Assembly (NCBI RefSeq): GCF_005886805.2
Contig: NZ_CP045429.1
Location: 652,501 to 716,500, forward strand
DNA from: Pseudoalteromonas rubra
GTDB taxonomy: Bacteria > Pseudomonadota > Gammaproteobacteria > Enterobacterales > Alteromonadaceae
Length of the DNA: 64,000 nucleotides
Reading direction: 5' to 3'
Below the pieces are notes generated by a model that saw only the letters and a list, made by a program, of their open reading frames with translations, ran no database searches and was not told the DNA's origin. The translations under genes and the position numbers were made by a program. Of the stretch, positions 26,405-35,908 are shown piece after piece (position 1 is the stretch's first letter; each line of letters opens with the position of its first letter).

Positions 26405-27582
26405 TAAAAAACATACTTTACGGAGAACTGGAGGCGGTCCAGATCGCCTTCTGCGCCACTTTCAGTTTCACGTGTTGCGACTTTATATTCCGCACCAAAG
26501 GTCAGCTTTTTAACCGGTGAGTAGAGGATATTCGCGCTATAGCTAGTGGTCGACTCTGTGGGATCTATGGTGATACCAAGTAGATCTTTGTCATTATCCG
26601 CAGACAAGAAAGAATACAGGAAGGTCGAACGCCACTGTGGGTTCCAGTAATGCTGGTAGGCGATAAATCCGGAGGTCGAATCAATTGCATGCAGGTCTTT
26701 GCCATCATAGACCGCACCATGTGCTGCATTGAGGCCCACATAACGACCCAGGCCCTGGCCTTGTGTCAGCATAAACTTAAGGTTGTTCTTACCAAAGTTG
26801 ATACGACCAGATGCGCTGATCCCGAATGAGGTCTCGCTTTCATCTGCCGTGGCGACTTTATAGGTCAACTCGCGACCTAAGGCGGCAACCACCAGGTGTC
26901 CCCAGTCCGCTTTATAGGTATATCGAGCGGTAAAATCAGGCATACTGGCGTCGTCTGTTACCACGCGCGCGCCACCTTCAGAGGTAATGGTACTTTCCGG
27001 GTTTTCCGCTGAAAAAGACCAGTTACCAATGGTGTATTTGGCCATAGCTTGGCGAACAAACACGGTGCCATCAGCCGGGCCGACAAAGTCCAGGGTTTCA
27101 GGCAGGGCGCTAACATTTTGGAAGTTAGACCAGGCCTGACCAAACAACCAACCTTTGTAAGTGACATACGCCTGACGAATTCGTGGTGAGTAAGAATTAG
27201 TCACACGCTCGTTGCCGCCGGTTGAGGCGATAAAATCCAGCTCAATTTTTGTTTTAATACTGCTACCATCATCCAGCTTGGTATCTGTAGACAGGTTGAA
27301 GCGCGACTGACGGGCATGCATATCGAAGACCGCATCTTTAGGTTCGCCGCCACTAACAGGAGTGGTACCAGGGACATAGAAATCCCGGCCAATATGCTGT
27401 GAGCCTAAACTGCCATCGGAAAAGTCACTCCAGATAGCATCCAGCTTAATGTATCCACCATATTTTACTTCAGTACTGCCCAGCTCAGCCGCATTGGCAC
27501 TGGCTGTGAGCAGGCCGCCAAGTAACGCGGTTTGCACGGCCAGGGCACTAAGCGTTAAGTTATTTTTCTTTGCTGTTGTCAT
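26404..27582 (-). CDS. DcaP-like outer-membrane porin
   Basis: The 392-residue barrel protein has a signal peptide (about 1-31, ending SANA), an N-terminal TEVKYGGYIKLDAIWSDFSDG strand typical of DcaP-like trimeric porins and a C-terminal Phe (VKYVF) for Bam recognition. DcaP porins admit dicarboxylic or other small acids. It is divergent from acs, which may reflect linked uptake and use of acids; this is inference. The stop codon overlaps the edge of the repeat at 26231-26404, and no terminator is visible before that repeat, whose own hairpin potential may serve. Confidence 0.87.
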   Translation of the reverse strand: MTTAKKNNLTLSALAVQTALLGGLLTASANAAELGSTEVKYGGYIKLDAIWSDFSDGSLGSQHIGRDFYVPGTTPVSGGEPKDAVFDMHARQSRFNLSTDTKLDDGSSIKTKIELDFIASTGGNERVTNSYSPRIRQAYVTYKGWLFGQAWSNFQNVSALPETLDFVGPADGTVFVRQAMAKYTIGNWSFSAENPESTITSEGGARVVTDDASMPDFTARYTYKADWGHLVVAALGRELTYKVATADESETSFGISASGRINFGKNNLKFMLTQGQGLGRYVGLNAAHGAVYDGKDLHAIDSTSGFIAYQHYWNPQWRSTFLYSFLSADNDKDLLGITIDPTESTTSYSANILYSPVKKLTFGAEYKVATRETESGAEGDLDRLQFSVKYVF

Positions 27583-27905
27583 AGTTGAATTCCTGTATAC
27601 ATTGCTCCGGATTGCGCAGACAAACCCGGGGTGAGGTCAGCGAATGTGCTTCGTGTTCTTCAATGTTGTTGATGACGGCTTTTTACTCAATTAACCTTTG
27701 GTCTATACGACTAAGGTGGGATGTCAGAAGGAAACGACTCTGTATTGTGTATCTTGCGCCTGTCGTACATCTGCAGAAGTGCCCGGTTTGTCTACTATGT
27801 TTGCAATACAGGTGCAAGTACAACTAAGGTCTAATACTTAATATAAAAAGAGTGGGCGATCCTTGGTGCATCGCCGTCTGGCCAAAAATCAACATGGAGA
27901 TGACT
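27583..27905. promoter_or_regulatory. Divergent porin-acs intergenic region with ACTAAGGT repeats
   Basis: This 323-bp region must hold promoters for the porin and acs. The octamer ACTAAGGT occurs at 27710-27717 (with ACCTT at 27694-27698 forming an inverted repeat) and again at 27823-27830. These could be sites for the LuxR-type regulator encoded after acs. Nothing else is clear. Confidence 0.3.
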
Positions 27906-29843
27906 ATGTCACAGAGCATTTATCCGGTTCCTGAAGCCATCAGGAACGCAGCGCTGGTAGATAACGATCAATATACAAAGCTATACCAAGAATCCATTGA
28001 CGATCCTCAGGCGTTTTGGGCGGAGCATGGTAAGCGCCTTGACTGGTTTACCCCTTACAGCAAAGTAAAGAATACGTCGTTTGACAAAGGCCATATCAGC
28101 ATTAAATGGTACGAAGATGGTGTATTGAATGCCTCTTACAACTGTATTGATCGTCACCTGAAAGACAATGCAGACAAAGTCGCGCTGATCTGGGAAGGCG
28201 ACGACCCAACGCAAAGTGAGCATATCACCTTCCAGCAACTGCACGATGAAGTGGCAAAACTGGCCAATGGCCTGAAGAAGCTGGGTGTCCAAAAAGGCGA
28301 CCGTGTTGCCATCTATATGCCAATGACGCCACAGGCAATTTACGCCATGCAGGCGTGTGCCCGTATTGGTGCTATTCACTCGGTTGTGTTTGGTGGCTTT
28401 TCACCTTCAGCGATTGCTGATCGGATCAAAGACTCGGGTGCAAAAGTTGTGATTACATCAGATGAAGGCCGTCGTGGTGGTAATTGTGTGCCGCTTAAGG
28501 CAAATGTGGATGAAGCGGTCAGCCAGGACGGTGTTAGCATTGAACATGTAGTTGTGCATCAGCTCACCGGTGGAGAGGTGGAATGGCAAGCGCACGATGT
28601 CTGGTGGCATGAGCTGGTGGCTGATGTTGCCAGTGAGTGTGAGCCTGAGCCAATGAATGCCGAAGATCCTCTGTTCATCCTTTATACGTCTGGTTCAACC
28701 GGCCAGCCAAAAGGGGTCGTACATACGACCGGTGGCTATCTGGTTTATTCATCCATGACACATGAGTATGTGTTTGATGTTAAAGCCGACGATGTTTACT
28801 GGTGTACTGCCGATGTAGGTTGGATCACCGGCCACAGTTATATGGCTTATGGTCCGCTGGTAAATGGCTGCACTCAGGTTATTTTTGAAGGTGTCCCGAC
28901 TTACCCAAGTTCAGGACGCATCGGTGAAGTTGTGGATAAGCACAATGTCACTATCCTATACACAGCACCGACTGCTATCCGTGCCTTAATGGCGAAAGGC
29001 GATGAGCCAATTGCCAGCTCAAAACGCACCAGTTTGCGCATTATGGGATCAGTAGGCGAGCCGATTAACCCGGAAGCCTGGAGCTGGTATTACGAGAAGA
29101 TTGGTAACAGCCAGTGCCCCATCGTGGATACCTGGTGGCAGACTGAAACTGGTGGCATCATGATCACGCCACTGCCGGGCGCAACGGATATGAAACCGGG
29201 TTCGGCGACCCGTCCATTCTTTGGTATCGCGCCGGCCTTGTTCGATGCAGAGGGCAATACATTGCAAGGTGCGACGGAAGGGAATCTGGTGATCCTGGAC
29301 AGCTGGCCTTCGCAGGCACGCACAGTGTATGGCGATCATGAACGTTTCGAACAAACTTACTTCTCGGCCTATCCGGGCGTGTATTTCACGGGGGATGGCT
29401 GTCGTCGCGATGAAGATGGCTATTACTGGATCACCGGTCGTGTGGATGATGTACTCAATGTGTCAGGTCACCGTCTGGGCACCGCTGAGATTGAAAGTGC
29501 CCTGGTTGCACACGAAGCAGTCGCAGAAGCGGCGGTTGTGGGTTATCCCCATGACATTAAGGGTCAGGGCATTTATGTATACGTGACGCCAAACGAAGGG
29601 GTTGCCGTCACCGACGAGCTGACTAAGGAAGTGCGCAACTGGGTACGCAAAGAGCTTAGCCCGATTGCGTCACCGGATATGATCCAATGGTCACCGGGTC
29701 TGCCTAAGACGCGTTCCGGTAAAATCATGCGTCGTATTCTGCGTAAGATAGCGGCCAATGAGTATCAACAATTGGGTGATACTTCGACTTTGGCCGACCC
29801 TAGCGTGGTCGATGAATTGATCGAAAACAGACTAAACCGTTAA
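27906..29843 (+). CDS. acs: Acetyl-CoA synthetase Acs
   Basis: Acs activates acetate to acetyl-CoA through acetyl-AMP. It has 645 residues. The ATP signature is [20 protein letters not shown], followed by [18 protein letters not shown] and the C-terminal [11 protein letters not shown] with the catalytic lysine that is acetylated in other bacteria. I chose the ATG at 27906 ([11 protein letters not shown]) because GGAG lies 7 bp before it and the N-terminus matches the family. It is divergent from a porin and followed by a terminator and a LuxR-type regulator gene. Confidence 0.97.
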   Translation: MSQSIYPVPEAIRNAALVDNDQYTKLYQESIDDPQAFWAEHGKRLDWFTPYSKVKNTSFDKGHISIKWYEDGVLNASYNCIDRHLKDNADKVALIWEGDDPTQSEHITFQQLHDEVAKLANGLKKLGVQKGDRVAIYMPMTPQAIYAMQACARIGAIHSVVFGGFSPSAIADRIKDSGAKVVITSDEGRRGGNCVPLKANVDEAVSQDGVSIEHVVVHQLTGGEVEWQAHDVWWHELVADVASECEPEPMNAEDPLFILYTSGSTGQPKGVVHTTGGYLVYSSMTHEYVFDVKADDVYWCTADVGWITGHSYMAYGPLVNGCTQVIFEGVPTYPSSGRIGEVVDKHNVTILYTAPTAIRALMAKGDEPIASSKRTSLRIMGSVGEPINPEAWSWYYEKIGNSQCPIVDTWWQTETGGIMITPLPGATDMKPGSATRPFFGIAPALFDAEGNTLQGATEGNLVILDSWPSQARTVYGDHERFEQTYFSAYPGVYFTGDGCRRDEDGYYWITGRVDDVLNVSGHRLGTAEIESALVAHEAVAEAAVVGYPHDIKGQGIYVYVTPNEGVAVTDELTKEVRNWVRKELSPIASPDMIQWSPGLPKTRSGKIMRRILRKIAANEYQQLGDTSTLADPSVVDELIENRLNR

Positions 29844-29890
29844 TTGGGCGTTAATCGCTTGAATTATGACAAAATATTGACCTACTATAT

Positions 29891-29918
29891 CGGCTGTCGA
29901 AATGACAGCCGATTTTTT
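29891..29918 (+). terminator. acs terminator in the leader of the response regulator
   Basis: CGGCTGTC / GACAGCCG with a 5-nt loop, then ATTTTTTAG. The T-tract runs directly into the AGGAG ribosome-binding site of the next gene, so some read-through is likely to express that gene. Confidence 0.85.
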
Positions 29919-29929
29919 AGGAGCCAAGC

Positions 29930-30583
29930 ATGAACCAGTTTTTAATTGCGGACGATCACCCTCTGTTTCGCGAAGCATTAAAGGGGGCACTGCAGAATCA
30001 GTTTGACGGGTTAGAGATTTTCGAATCTGAGAACTTTGAGCAAACCTTGCAACAATTATCCGAACAGGAAGAGCTGGATCTGCTGTTGTTGGATTTACAT
30101 ATGCCGGGCAATGGCGATTTATATGGCCTGATCCGGATCCGTGAAGATTACCCGAGTTTGCCTATCGTGGTGGTGTCGGGTAGTGAAGACCTGAATGTGA
30201 TCTCTAAAGTGATGGGCTATGGTGCCATGGGCTTTATTCCCAAGGCGTCATCATCACAAGAAATTGTTGAAGCACTGAATCAGGTGCTCGAAGGGGATGT
30301 CTGGTTGCCTGCCAGCCTGAAAGATCAGATTGCCGAACTCGACGGCGAAGACAAGCAGCTGGCACAGCAAATTGCTTCTTTGACACCCCAGCAATACAAG
30401 GTTCTGCAATATCTGCACGAAGGCCTACTCAACAAGCAAATCGCTTATGAACTGAATATTTCAGAAGCGACGGTCAAGGCACATATTACCGCGATATTCC
30501 GTAAACTGGGTGTCTATAATCGGACACAGGCCGTGCTAATTGCTGCTAAGCTGCAACTGGAACCGGTTGAAAGTACGAGTTAG
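29930..30583 (+). CDS. LuxR-type response regulator, CrbR/ErdR-like
   Basis: The 217-residue protein has an N-terminal receiver (about 1-120), with acidic residues at 8-9 (ADDH) and phospho-acceptor Asp55 (LLLDLHMPG), and a C-terminal LuxR helix-turn-helix (about 150-210; LTPQQYKVLQYL, NISEATVKAHITAIFRKLGV). Regulators of this type, such as CrbR in Vibrio and ErdR in Pseudomonas, activate acs. Its place directly after acs, with a terminator in the leader, supports a role in acetate control. The partner kinase is not nearby. Confidence 0.88.
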   Translation: MNQFLIADDHPLFREALKGALQNQFDGLEIFESENFEQTLQQLSEQEELDLLLLDLHMPGNGDLYGLIRIREDYPSLPIVVVSGSEDLNVISKVMGYGAMGFIPKASSSQEIVEALNQVLEGDVWLPASLKDQIAELDGEDKQLAQQIASLTPQQYKVLQYLHEGLLNKQIAYELNISEATVKAHITAIFRKLGVYNRTQAVLIAAKLQLEPVESTS

Positions 30584-30604
30584 CTGCGAGCCAGGAGCGT
30601 GTCA

Positions 30605-30634
30605 AACGCCAGCCCAGGATGCTGGCGTTGTGTT
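30605..30634. terminator. Bidirectional hairpin between the regulator gene and purU
   Basis: AACGCCAGC / GCTGGCGTT with a 7-nt loop separates the convergent genes. Confidence 0.65.
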
Positions 30635-30639
30635 GTGTG

Positions 30640-31470
30640 CTAGGCAAACACGACGGTTTTGTTGCCGTTGATAAACAGCTTATGTTCTGCTGCCAGCTGA
30701 ATGGCTTTGCAAAATACCACTTTTTCAATATCCCGACCCATTTTTGCCATGGCTTCTGCGCTATCTGCATGGCTCACCTGGGTGACATCCTGCATAATGA
30801 TTGGCCCCTCGTCCAGCTCATCATTAACGAAATGTGCAGTCGCACCAATGATTTTTACCCCTCGCTCAAAGGCCTGGTGATACGGCTTTGCGCCAATAAA
30901 CGCAGGTAAAAAAGAGTGGTGAATATTAATGATTTGATTGCTAAAGCGCGCAACAAAATCAGGGCTGAGGACGCGCATATATTTAGCCAGGCCGATAAAG
31001 TCGGGCTGATAGTGCTCAATCACTTTGGCCATGGCATCGTCATGTTGCTCCCGGGTCAGGCCGTGGTGAGACACCAGATGAAAAGGCACGCCAAAGCCTT
31101 CCACCAGTGGCTTAAGCGTATCGTAGTTAGCGATCACCGCCTGGATTTCGACATTAAAGGCATTTTCGTACTGTTTCAGTAGCATACCACCCAGGCAATG
31201 GGCTTCTTTGGTTGCGAGCAGGACTACTTTGGTTTTTTCATTACCGTGTAAATGCACCTGGGCACCGTCTGGGAGTGCATTACGAAGCTGTGGTAAAAAT
31301 GCTTCACTGACTGTCCCGGTCAGTTCTGTGCGCATAAAAAAGCGCTCGCCTGCGTTATCAACAAACTCATTGTTGCGCACGATATTCAGATTATGCTCAA
31401 AGCACAGCCCGGTTACTTTGGCGATCAACCCCACATCATCTCGGCACTGGGTCGTTAAAACTATACTCAT
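30640..31470 (-). CDS. purU: Formyltetrahydrofolate deformylase PurU
   Basis: PurU hydrolyses 10-formyltetrahydrofolate to formate and tetrahydrofolate, supplying formate for PurT and balancing one-carbon pools. It has 276 residues, with an N-terminal ACT domain (about 1-80) and a C-terminal formyltransferase-like domain whose active site includes INIHHSFLPAFIGAKPY (Asn, His) and the Asp of DELDEGPII. I chose the ATG at 31470 (MSIVLTTQCRDD); the longer frame to 31539 has no conserved sequence. It is a single gene. Confidence 0.94.
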   Translation of the reverse strand: MSIVLTTQCRDDVGLIAKVTGLCFEHNLNIVRNNEFVDNAGERFFMRTELTGTVSEAFLPQLRNALPDGAQVHLHGNEKTKVVLLATKEAHCLGGMLLKQYENAFNVEIQAVIANYDTLKPLVEGFGVPFHLVSHHGLTREQHDDAMAKVIEHYQPDFIGLAKYMRVLSPDFVARFSNQIINIHHSFLPAFIGAKPYHQAFERGVKIIGATAHFVNDELDEGPIIMQDVTQVSHADSAEAMAKMGRDIEKVVFCKAIQLAAEHKLFINGNKTVVFA

Positions 31471-31741
31471 ATCCTCATTCCCATACGTTTTTATGAATTC
31501 TTCACAATACCCCGTTGAACGTAAAAAACAAGCAGACAAAAGTCCGTACCCGGTCAGGGGGGTTACTGGCTTATTTGATTAAGTAAATGTTAATGTCTGT
31601 GTTGAATTTATGTGTATAAAAATAGCGCTTTTATAGTGCCTGTTGTCACATCAAACACCAATACTATCGTTAAGCTGCGTAAATCACTCCGCTTAAATTC
31701 GAAGAGTGACAAGGTTGACAATAACAATAAAGGAAATAGGT

Positions 31742-34700
31742 ATGGACCATTTAACTGGCACTTCAGTTTCATCCGATCAGCACACACATCGGGAAAAAGA
31801 GCTGAGAGTGTGTGATACATCAAGCATCACGCATTCTATTGCCGCTACATTGACCGCCCTGGTACAGCGTAACCCAGAAAAAATCGCACTGATTGATGGG
31901 ACGAAGGAGATTAGCTATCAGGTATTGTGGGGGCGTGCCGGGGCCATTGCGGCTAAGCTGGTGAGCCATGAGATAGAGCCCGGTGCATTAGTCGGTGTGT
32001 GTATGGAGCGTAGCTGGGAGCTGGTGGCTGCTTTGCTCGGGGTGTTGAGAGCCGGGTGTGCTTATGTGCCGTTGGATCCGAGTTATCCGCGTACCCGAAT
32101 TGACTATATGCTAGCACATAGTAAGGCTGCCGCAGTTATCGTTGATAGCAACACGTCGGCTGAATTATGCCAGAGTATGCCTGGACAAATTTCGCTGGCT
32201 GACATCGGTGATGAGTTGCCCTCTCTGCCATCTCCTGAACTGGAGTCGCAGGCCCTCGCGTATGTGATTTACACCTCAGGGTCGACCGGTGAGCCAAAAG
32301 GTGTGGCAGTCACACAGAGTAACGTGCTTGCCATGACACAGGCCATGGGCACGCTGTTAAACGAAGAGGAGCTGAGTGGTGTACTGGCGGCGACGTCGGT
32401 GTGCTTCGATCCCTCAGTGATGGAGATCTTAGGCACCTTATTGCTGGGGGGGACCGTGATCCTGGCGAAAAATATTCTGGCACTGCCAGATTTACCGAGT
32501 GCTGGCCGGGTTCGAACCTGCATCGGTGTGCCCTCAGCCCTGCGGGCCTTACTCAGTGGCTATACCTTTCCAGACACACTGCGGTGCTTGATTTTTGGTG
32601 GTGAAGTACTTAAACCCGCATTGGTAAAACAAGTCTATGCGCAGCAGCCTACTCTGCGTGTTATCAATGTTTATGGGCCAACAGAAGACACGGTATTTTC
32701 AACGGCTGTACAATTGCATCCGGACATGGCAGAAATCCCCATTGGGCAGCCTGTCGTTAACACCCGTGCTTATGTGCTTGATGATGCGTTGCAGCCTGTT
32801 TCCAAAGGTGAAGCGGGTGAGTTGTATCTGGCGGGTGACAAACTGGCTGCCGGGTATCTGTTTGACGACTCACGCACAGCGACGCGTTTTATCACACCAG
32901 CGCCGGATAGTGGCATTGTGGAGCCACGTTTGTACAAAACCGGCGATGTGTGTCAGTGGACAGAAAGCGGAGAATTGCGCTTTATCTCCCGTGTCGATCA
33001 GCAGGTCAAAATTCGCGGTTTTCGCATCGAGCTGGAGGAAATCGAAGCGATTCTGAACACTATGCCGGGTATTGCCGCCGCCGCTGTGAATGTGTTACAG
33101 CGAGGATATGTGCAGGCCAGGTTACAGGCCTGTGTTGTCTGCGATGAGGGAGAAGTTGTAAGTACAGATGTGATTTTATCTTACGTGGCGCGGCATTTGC
33201 CAAAGCACATGGTGCCTCAAAGCGTATGTTTTCTGACGGCCTTGCCGTACCTGCCCAACGGTAAGTTAGATCGCAACAGCTTACCTGAGCTGTCGGCAGA
33301 GCCAGAGCCACGGCGATCCGCCAGAGTTGCCGACTCGGAGCAGGCACTGATTGCTGTGATCTGTGACGAGTTAAGTACTCTGTTGGGCCACAGCGCTCAT
33401 GCTGTGCAATCGCAGACTTTTGAGCAGGCGGGTCTGGATTCATTAACCTCGCTGGAGCTGAGCAACCGTCTGAGCAATCTGCTTGAATTGCGCTGCCCGG
33501 TGCAGGCCATTTATCAATTCAATACGCCTCAGCGTCTGGCTCAGCACCTAAAGGCGTCAAATGGTCATGAGGTATTGCAGATTCAGCAACCATTGCGTGA
33601 CACTTTGGCTGAGTTGCAATTTCAATTACGCGCCAGCCATCCGACGTTTGCTGTGGCCAAGGCGCCGTCCTGGTCGGCTAGCGATAAAAGTAATGTGGTA
33701 CAGGCAGCCACGCAATTGGTCAACAAGCGTCGAGCTAACCCCTATAGCAAAGTGCTGCGCTCAGGAAGTGGCACTCGTGGCACGGTTGCAGATGCGCATC
33801 ATAGCGATGCACGCGAGGCGATTATCTGGACCACAAATTTATACCTTGGCCTGAACCGGGATGCAGAGGTAGTCGGTGCCGCATGTCAGGCCGTCACTGA
33901 GTTTGGCACCGGCATGGGCACTTCGGCGGCTGCGTCCGGGTTAACCGATCTGCATCTGGCATTTGAACAACAATTTGCTGCGCTGGTGGGTAAACCCGCC
34001 GCTTGTTTATTTCCCACCGGGTATACCGCCAATGTTGGGGCCGTCGCGGGCTTATTGGGTGAAAACGATGTGGTGGTGATCGACCAGCTCTGTCACGCCT
34101 CTATTGTTGATGGCGCACGCTTGTGCGGCGCCAAAGTACGCACCTTTAAGCACAACGATGTGGATGATCTGGCCTGTGTGCTGGAGAGCGAAACTTCTCC
34201 CTATCGCACTGTGTTAGTGATTATCGAGGGCGTGTACAGCATGGGGGAAGGCGCGGCACCTGTGGCAGAAATTGTACGCACCGCTAAGCGTTATCAGGCT
34301 TTAATACTGGTTGATGAAGCCCACTCCTTTGGGTTTTACGGGAAGCATGGCGCGGGGATCTGTGCGGCAAAGGGGGTCAGCGAAGAGGTTGACTTCATCA
34401 TGACCACGCTGAGTAAGTCATTGGGCAGTCTGGGCGGTGTAGTGGCCGCCCGAGCTGAGTATGTTGATTTACTCAAGGCGTCTGCCAGAGCCTATATCTT
34501 TCAGGCTTCTGTAAGCCCGGCTGACATTGCAGCGGCACTTAGTGCACTGCAGCGCATCAGCCAGGATGATTCGCTGCGTGAACGGCTATGGGAGAATGCC
34601 CGCTACATGCGAGCTCAATTCAGTGCCGCCGGCTTTGATTTAGGCAGTGGAGACGGGCCGATTGTCACGCCGCATTTTGCTGATAAAGACAAGCTGTATG

Positions 34701-35305
34701 CGATTGTACAGCGCTTGTATGAAAAAGGTATTCAGGCCTCAGCGGTGACTTATCCGATTGTTGAAACGGGGCGTGGCCGCTTAAGGTTTATCTGCTCTGC
34801 GGCACATACTAAACAAGATGTGGATGTCACACTGGTGGCACTGCGCGAAGCCGTGCAGGAGGTAGAGGCGGTATTTGCCAGCGCTGCGGCTGTACAACCA
34901 AAATCCTGGTTCGAAACAACGCGACTGAATGACTGGTGGTGCTCCTTTGCCGCTTACCTGGAAAAGTGGCGAGAAACGCAGTCAGGCAAAGTCCCTGAGT
35001 TACAGCTTGAATTGAGCACGCCAGACAGCAGGTATACTTTGACTTTGTCGCAAGATGCCGTTACCACGAATGAGGCGACAAAGGCTGGGTTACCGGTGTG
35101 CCGCATACATTGCCTTAATAGCAATGCGCTGGCTGCATTGATGCGTTTGGATGTGCGGATGCTACTGCAAAGTTTGTGTGACGGGGAATGTGAGTTAAGC
35201 GGCCAAAGCGAGGTGTTTATTTGGTTTATGAGTCGTTTACTGACCTCGTCTACCGGGCTAAAACCGACTCATACCTTGTCTGAAAATGTCGAGATTTCGT
35301 CGTAA
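31742..35305 (+). CDS. Adenylation-carrier-alpha-oxoamine synthase megaenzyme
   Basis: This single 1187-residue protein has four parts. Residues about 30-520 are an NRPS-type adenylation domain: A3 YTSGSTGEPKG at 177-187, A5 NVYGPTE near 309-315, A7 YKTGD near 398-402, and A10 Lys near 508 in LPNGKLDR. A carrier domain follows, with the phosphopantetheine serine in GLDSL near 567. Residues about 690-1040 are a PLP-dependent alpha-oxoamine synthase (as in KBL/BioF/serine palmitoyltransferase) with the cofactor lysine in TLSKS near 892 and VDEAHSFG near 857. The last 120 residues resemble an SCP2 lipid-binding fold. No condensation or thioesterase domain is present. The predicted reaction is loading an acid on the carrier and decarboxylative condensation with an amino acid to release an alpha-aminoketone. 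My hand-aligned specificity residues start with Asp, as in amino-acid-activating domains, then are hydrophobic; the substrate is unknown. ATG 31742 follows AAAGGA. Confidence 0.9.
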   Translation: MDHLTGTSVSSDQHTHREKELRVCDTSSITHSIAATLTALVQRNPEKIALIDGTKEISYQVLWGRAGAIAAKLVSHEIEPGALVGVCMERSWELVAALLGVLRAGCAYVPLDPSYPRTRIDYMLAHSKAAAVIVDSNTSAELCQSMPGQISLADIGDELPSLPSPELESQALAYVIYTSGSTGEPKGVAVTQSNVLAMTQAMGTLLNEEELSGVLAATSVCFDPSVMEILGTLLLGGTVILAKNILALPDLPSAGRVRTCIGVPSALRALLSGYTFPDTLRCLIFGGEVLKPALVKQVYAQQPTLRVINVYGPTEDTVFSTAVQLHPDMAEIPIGQPVVNTRAYVLDDALQPVSKGEAGELYLAGDKLAAGYLFDDSRTATRFITPAPDSGIVEPRLYKTGDVCQWTESGELRFISRVDQQVKIRGFRIELEEIEAILNTMPGIAAAAVNVLQRGYVQARLQACVVCDEGEVVSTDVILSYVARHLPKHMVPQSVCFLTALPYLPNGKLDRNSLPELSAEPEPRRSARVADSEQALIAVICDELSTLLGHSAHAVQSQTFEQAGLDSLTSLELSNRLSNLLELRCPVQAIYQFNTPQRLAQHLKASNGHEVLQIQQPLRDTLAELQFQLRASHPTFAVAKAPSWSASDKSNVVQAATQLVNKRRANPYSKVLRSGSGTRGTVADAHHSDAREAIIWTTNLYLGLNRDAEVVGAACQAVTEFGTGMGTSAAASGLTDLHLAFEQQFAALVGKPAACLFPTGYTANVGAVAGLLGENDVVVIDQLCHASIVDGARLCGAKVRTFKHNDVDDLACVLESETSPYRTVLVIIEGVYSMGEGAAPVAEIVRTAKRYQALILVDEAHSFGFYGKHGAGICAAKGVSEEVDFIMTTLSKSLGSLGGVVAARAEYVDLLKASARAYIFQASVSPADIAAALSALQRISQDDSLRERLWENARYMRAQFSAAGFDLGSGDGPIVTPHFADKDKLYAIVQRLYEKGIQASAVTYPIVETGRGRLRFICSAAHTKQDVDVTLVALREAVQEVEAVFASAAAVQPKSWFETTRLNDWWCSFAAYLEKWRETQSGKVPELQLELSTPDSRYTLTLSQDAVTTNEATKAGLPVCRIHCLNSNALAALMRLDVRMLLQSLCDGECELSGQSEVFIWFMSRLLTSSTGLKPTHTLSENVEISS

Positions 35306-35376
35306 AAGTACTGTTTACTTATACAGTCCAAGTGCTAGAGTAACGCTCGATAATGATAATAAAACAAGGGATTATT

Positions 35377-35865
35377 ATGCTTGAAAGCAATGCACCTGGC
35401 GCACCTGGAGATTTCGATTTTATGGTTGGCCAGTGGTCAGTTCAGCACCGCCGTTTAAAAGACATACTGAATGGAGGAGATGAGTGGATTGAGTTTAAAG
35501 GGGAGTCATCAACACTCCACACACTCGGCGGATTTGGCAATGTAGAAGATAACCACCTGCATTTTCCAGAGGGATCTGTCAGAGCCAAGGCAATCCGTTC
35601 ATTCAATGCAAGCACCGGCCTGTGGTCTATCTGGTGGCTGGATGGGCGTAATCCTGGCATGCTGGATACACCGGTGGTGGGCGCGTTCACCGATGGCATA
35701 GGGCGTTTTTATGCCGACGAGGAGTATCATGGTCAGGCCATCAAGGTATGCTTTATTTGGGATGCCACGAACCCGGAACAACCAACCTGGGCACAGGCAT
35801 TTTCTAAAGATGGTGGTGAGCATTGGGAAACCAACTGGGAAATGACGTTTACCCGCATCCAGTAG
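35377..35865 (+). CDS. DUF1579-like protein
   Basis: The 162-residue protein has the opening GDFDFMVGQWSVQHRRLKD and ends TNWEMTFTRIQ, a pattern of DUF1579 proteins with a lipocalin-like or NTF2-like barrel. It has no signal peptide. The ATG at 35377 follows AAGGGA. It lies 71 bp downstream of the adenylation-carrier-synthase gene on the same strand with no terminator between them, so it may be co-transcribed and could act on the product. A perfect hairpin with a TTCG loop closes the unit. Confidence 0.75.
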   Translation: MLESNAPGAPGDFDFMVGQWSVQHRRLKDILNGGDEWIEFKGESSTLHTLGGFGNVEDNHLHFPEGSVRAKAIRSFNASTGLWSIWWLDGRNPGMLDTPVVGAFTDGIGRFYADEEYHGQAIKVCFIWDATNPEQPTWAQAFSKDGGEHWETNWEMTFTRIQ

Positions 35866-35871
35866 CGATAA

Positions 35872-35899
35872 ACACCCACGTAATTCGTTACGTGGGTGT
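35872..35899. terminator. Bidirectional hairpin with TTCG loop
   Basis: ACACCCACGTAA / TTACGTGGGTGT is a perfect 12-bp stem around a TTCG tetraloop between convergent genes. The T-tract is poor. Confidence 0.6.
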
Positions 35900-35908
35900 G
35901 CTAGTGCC

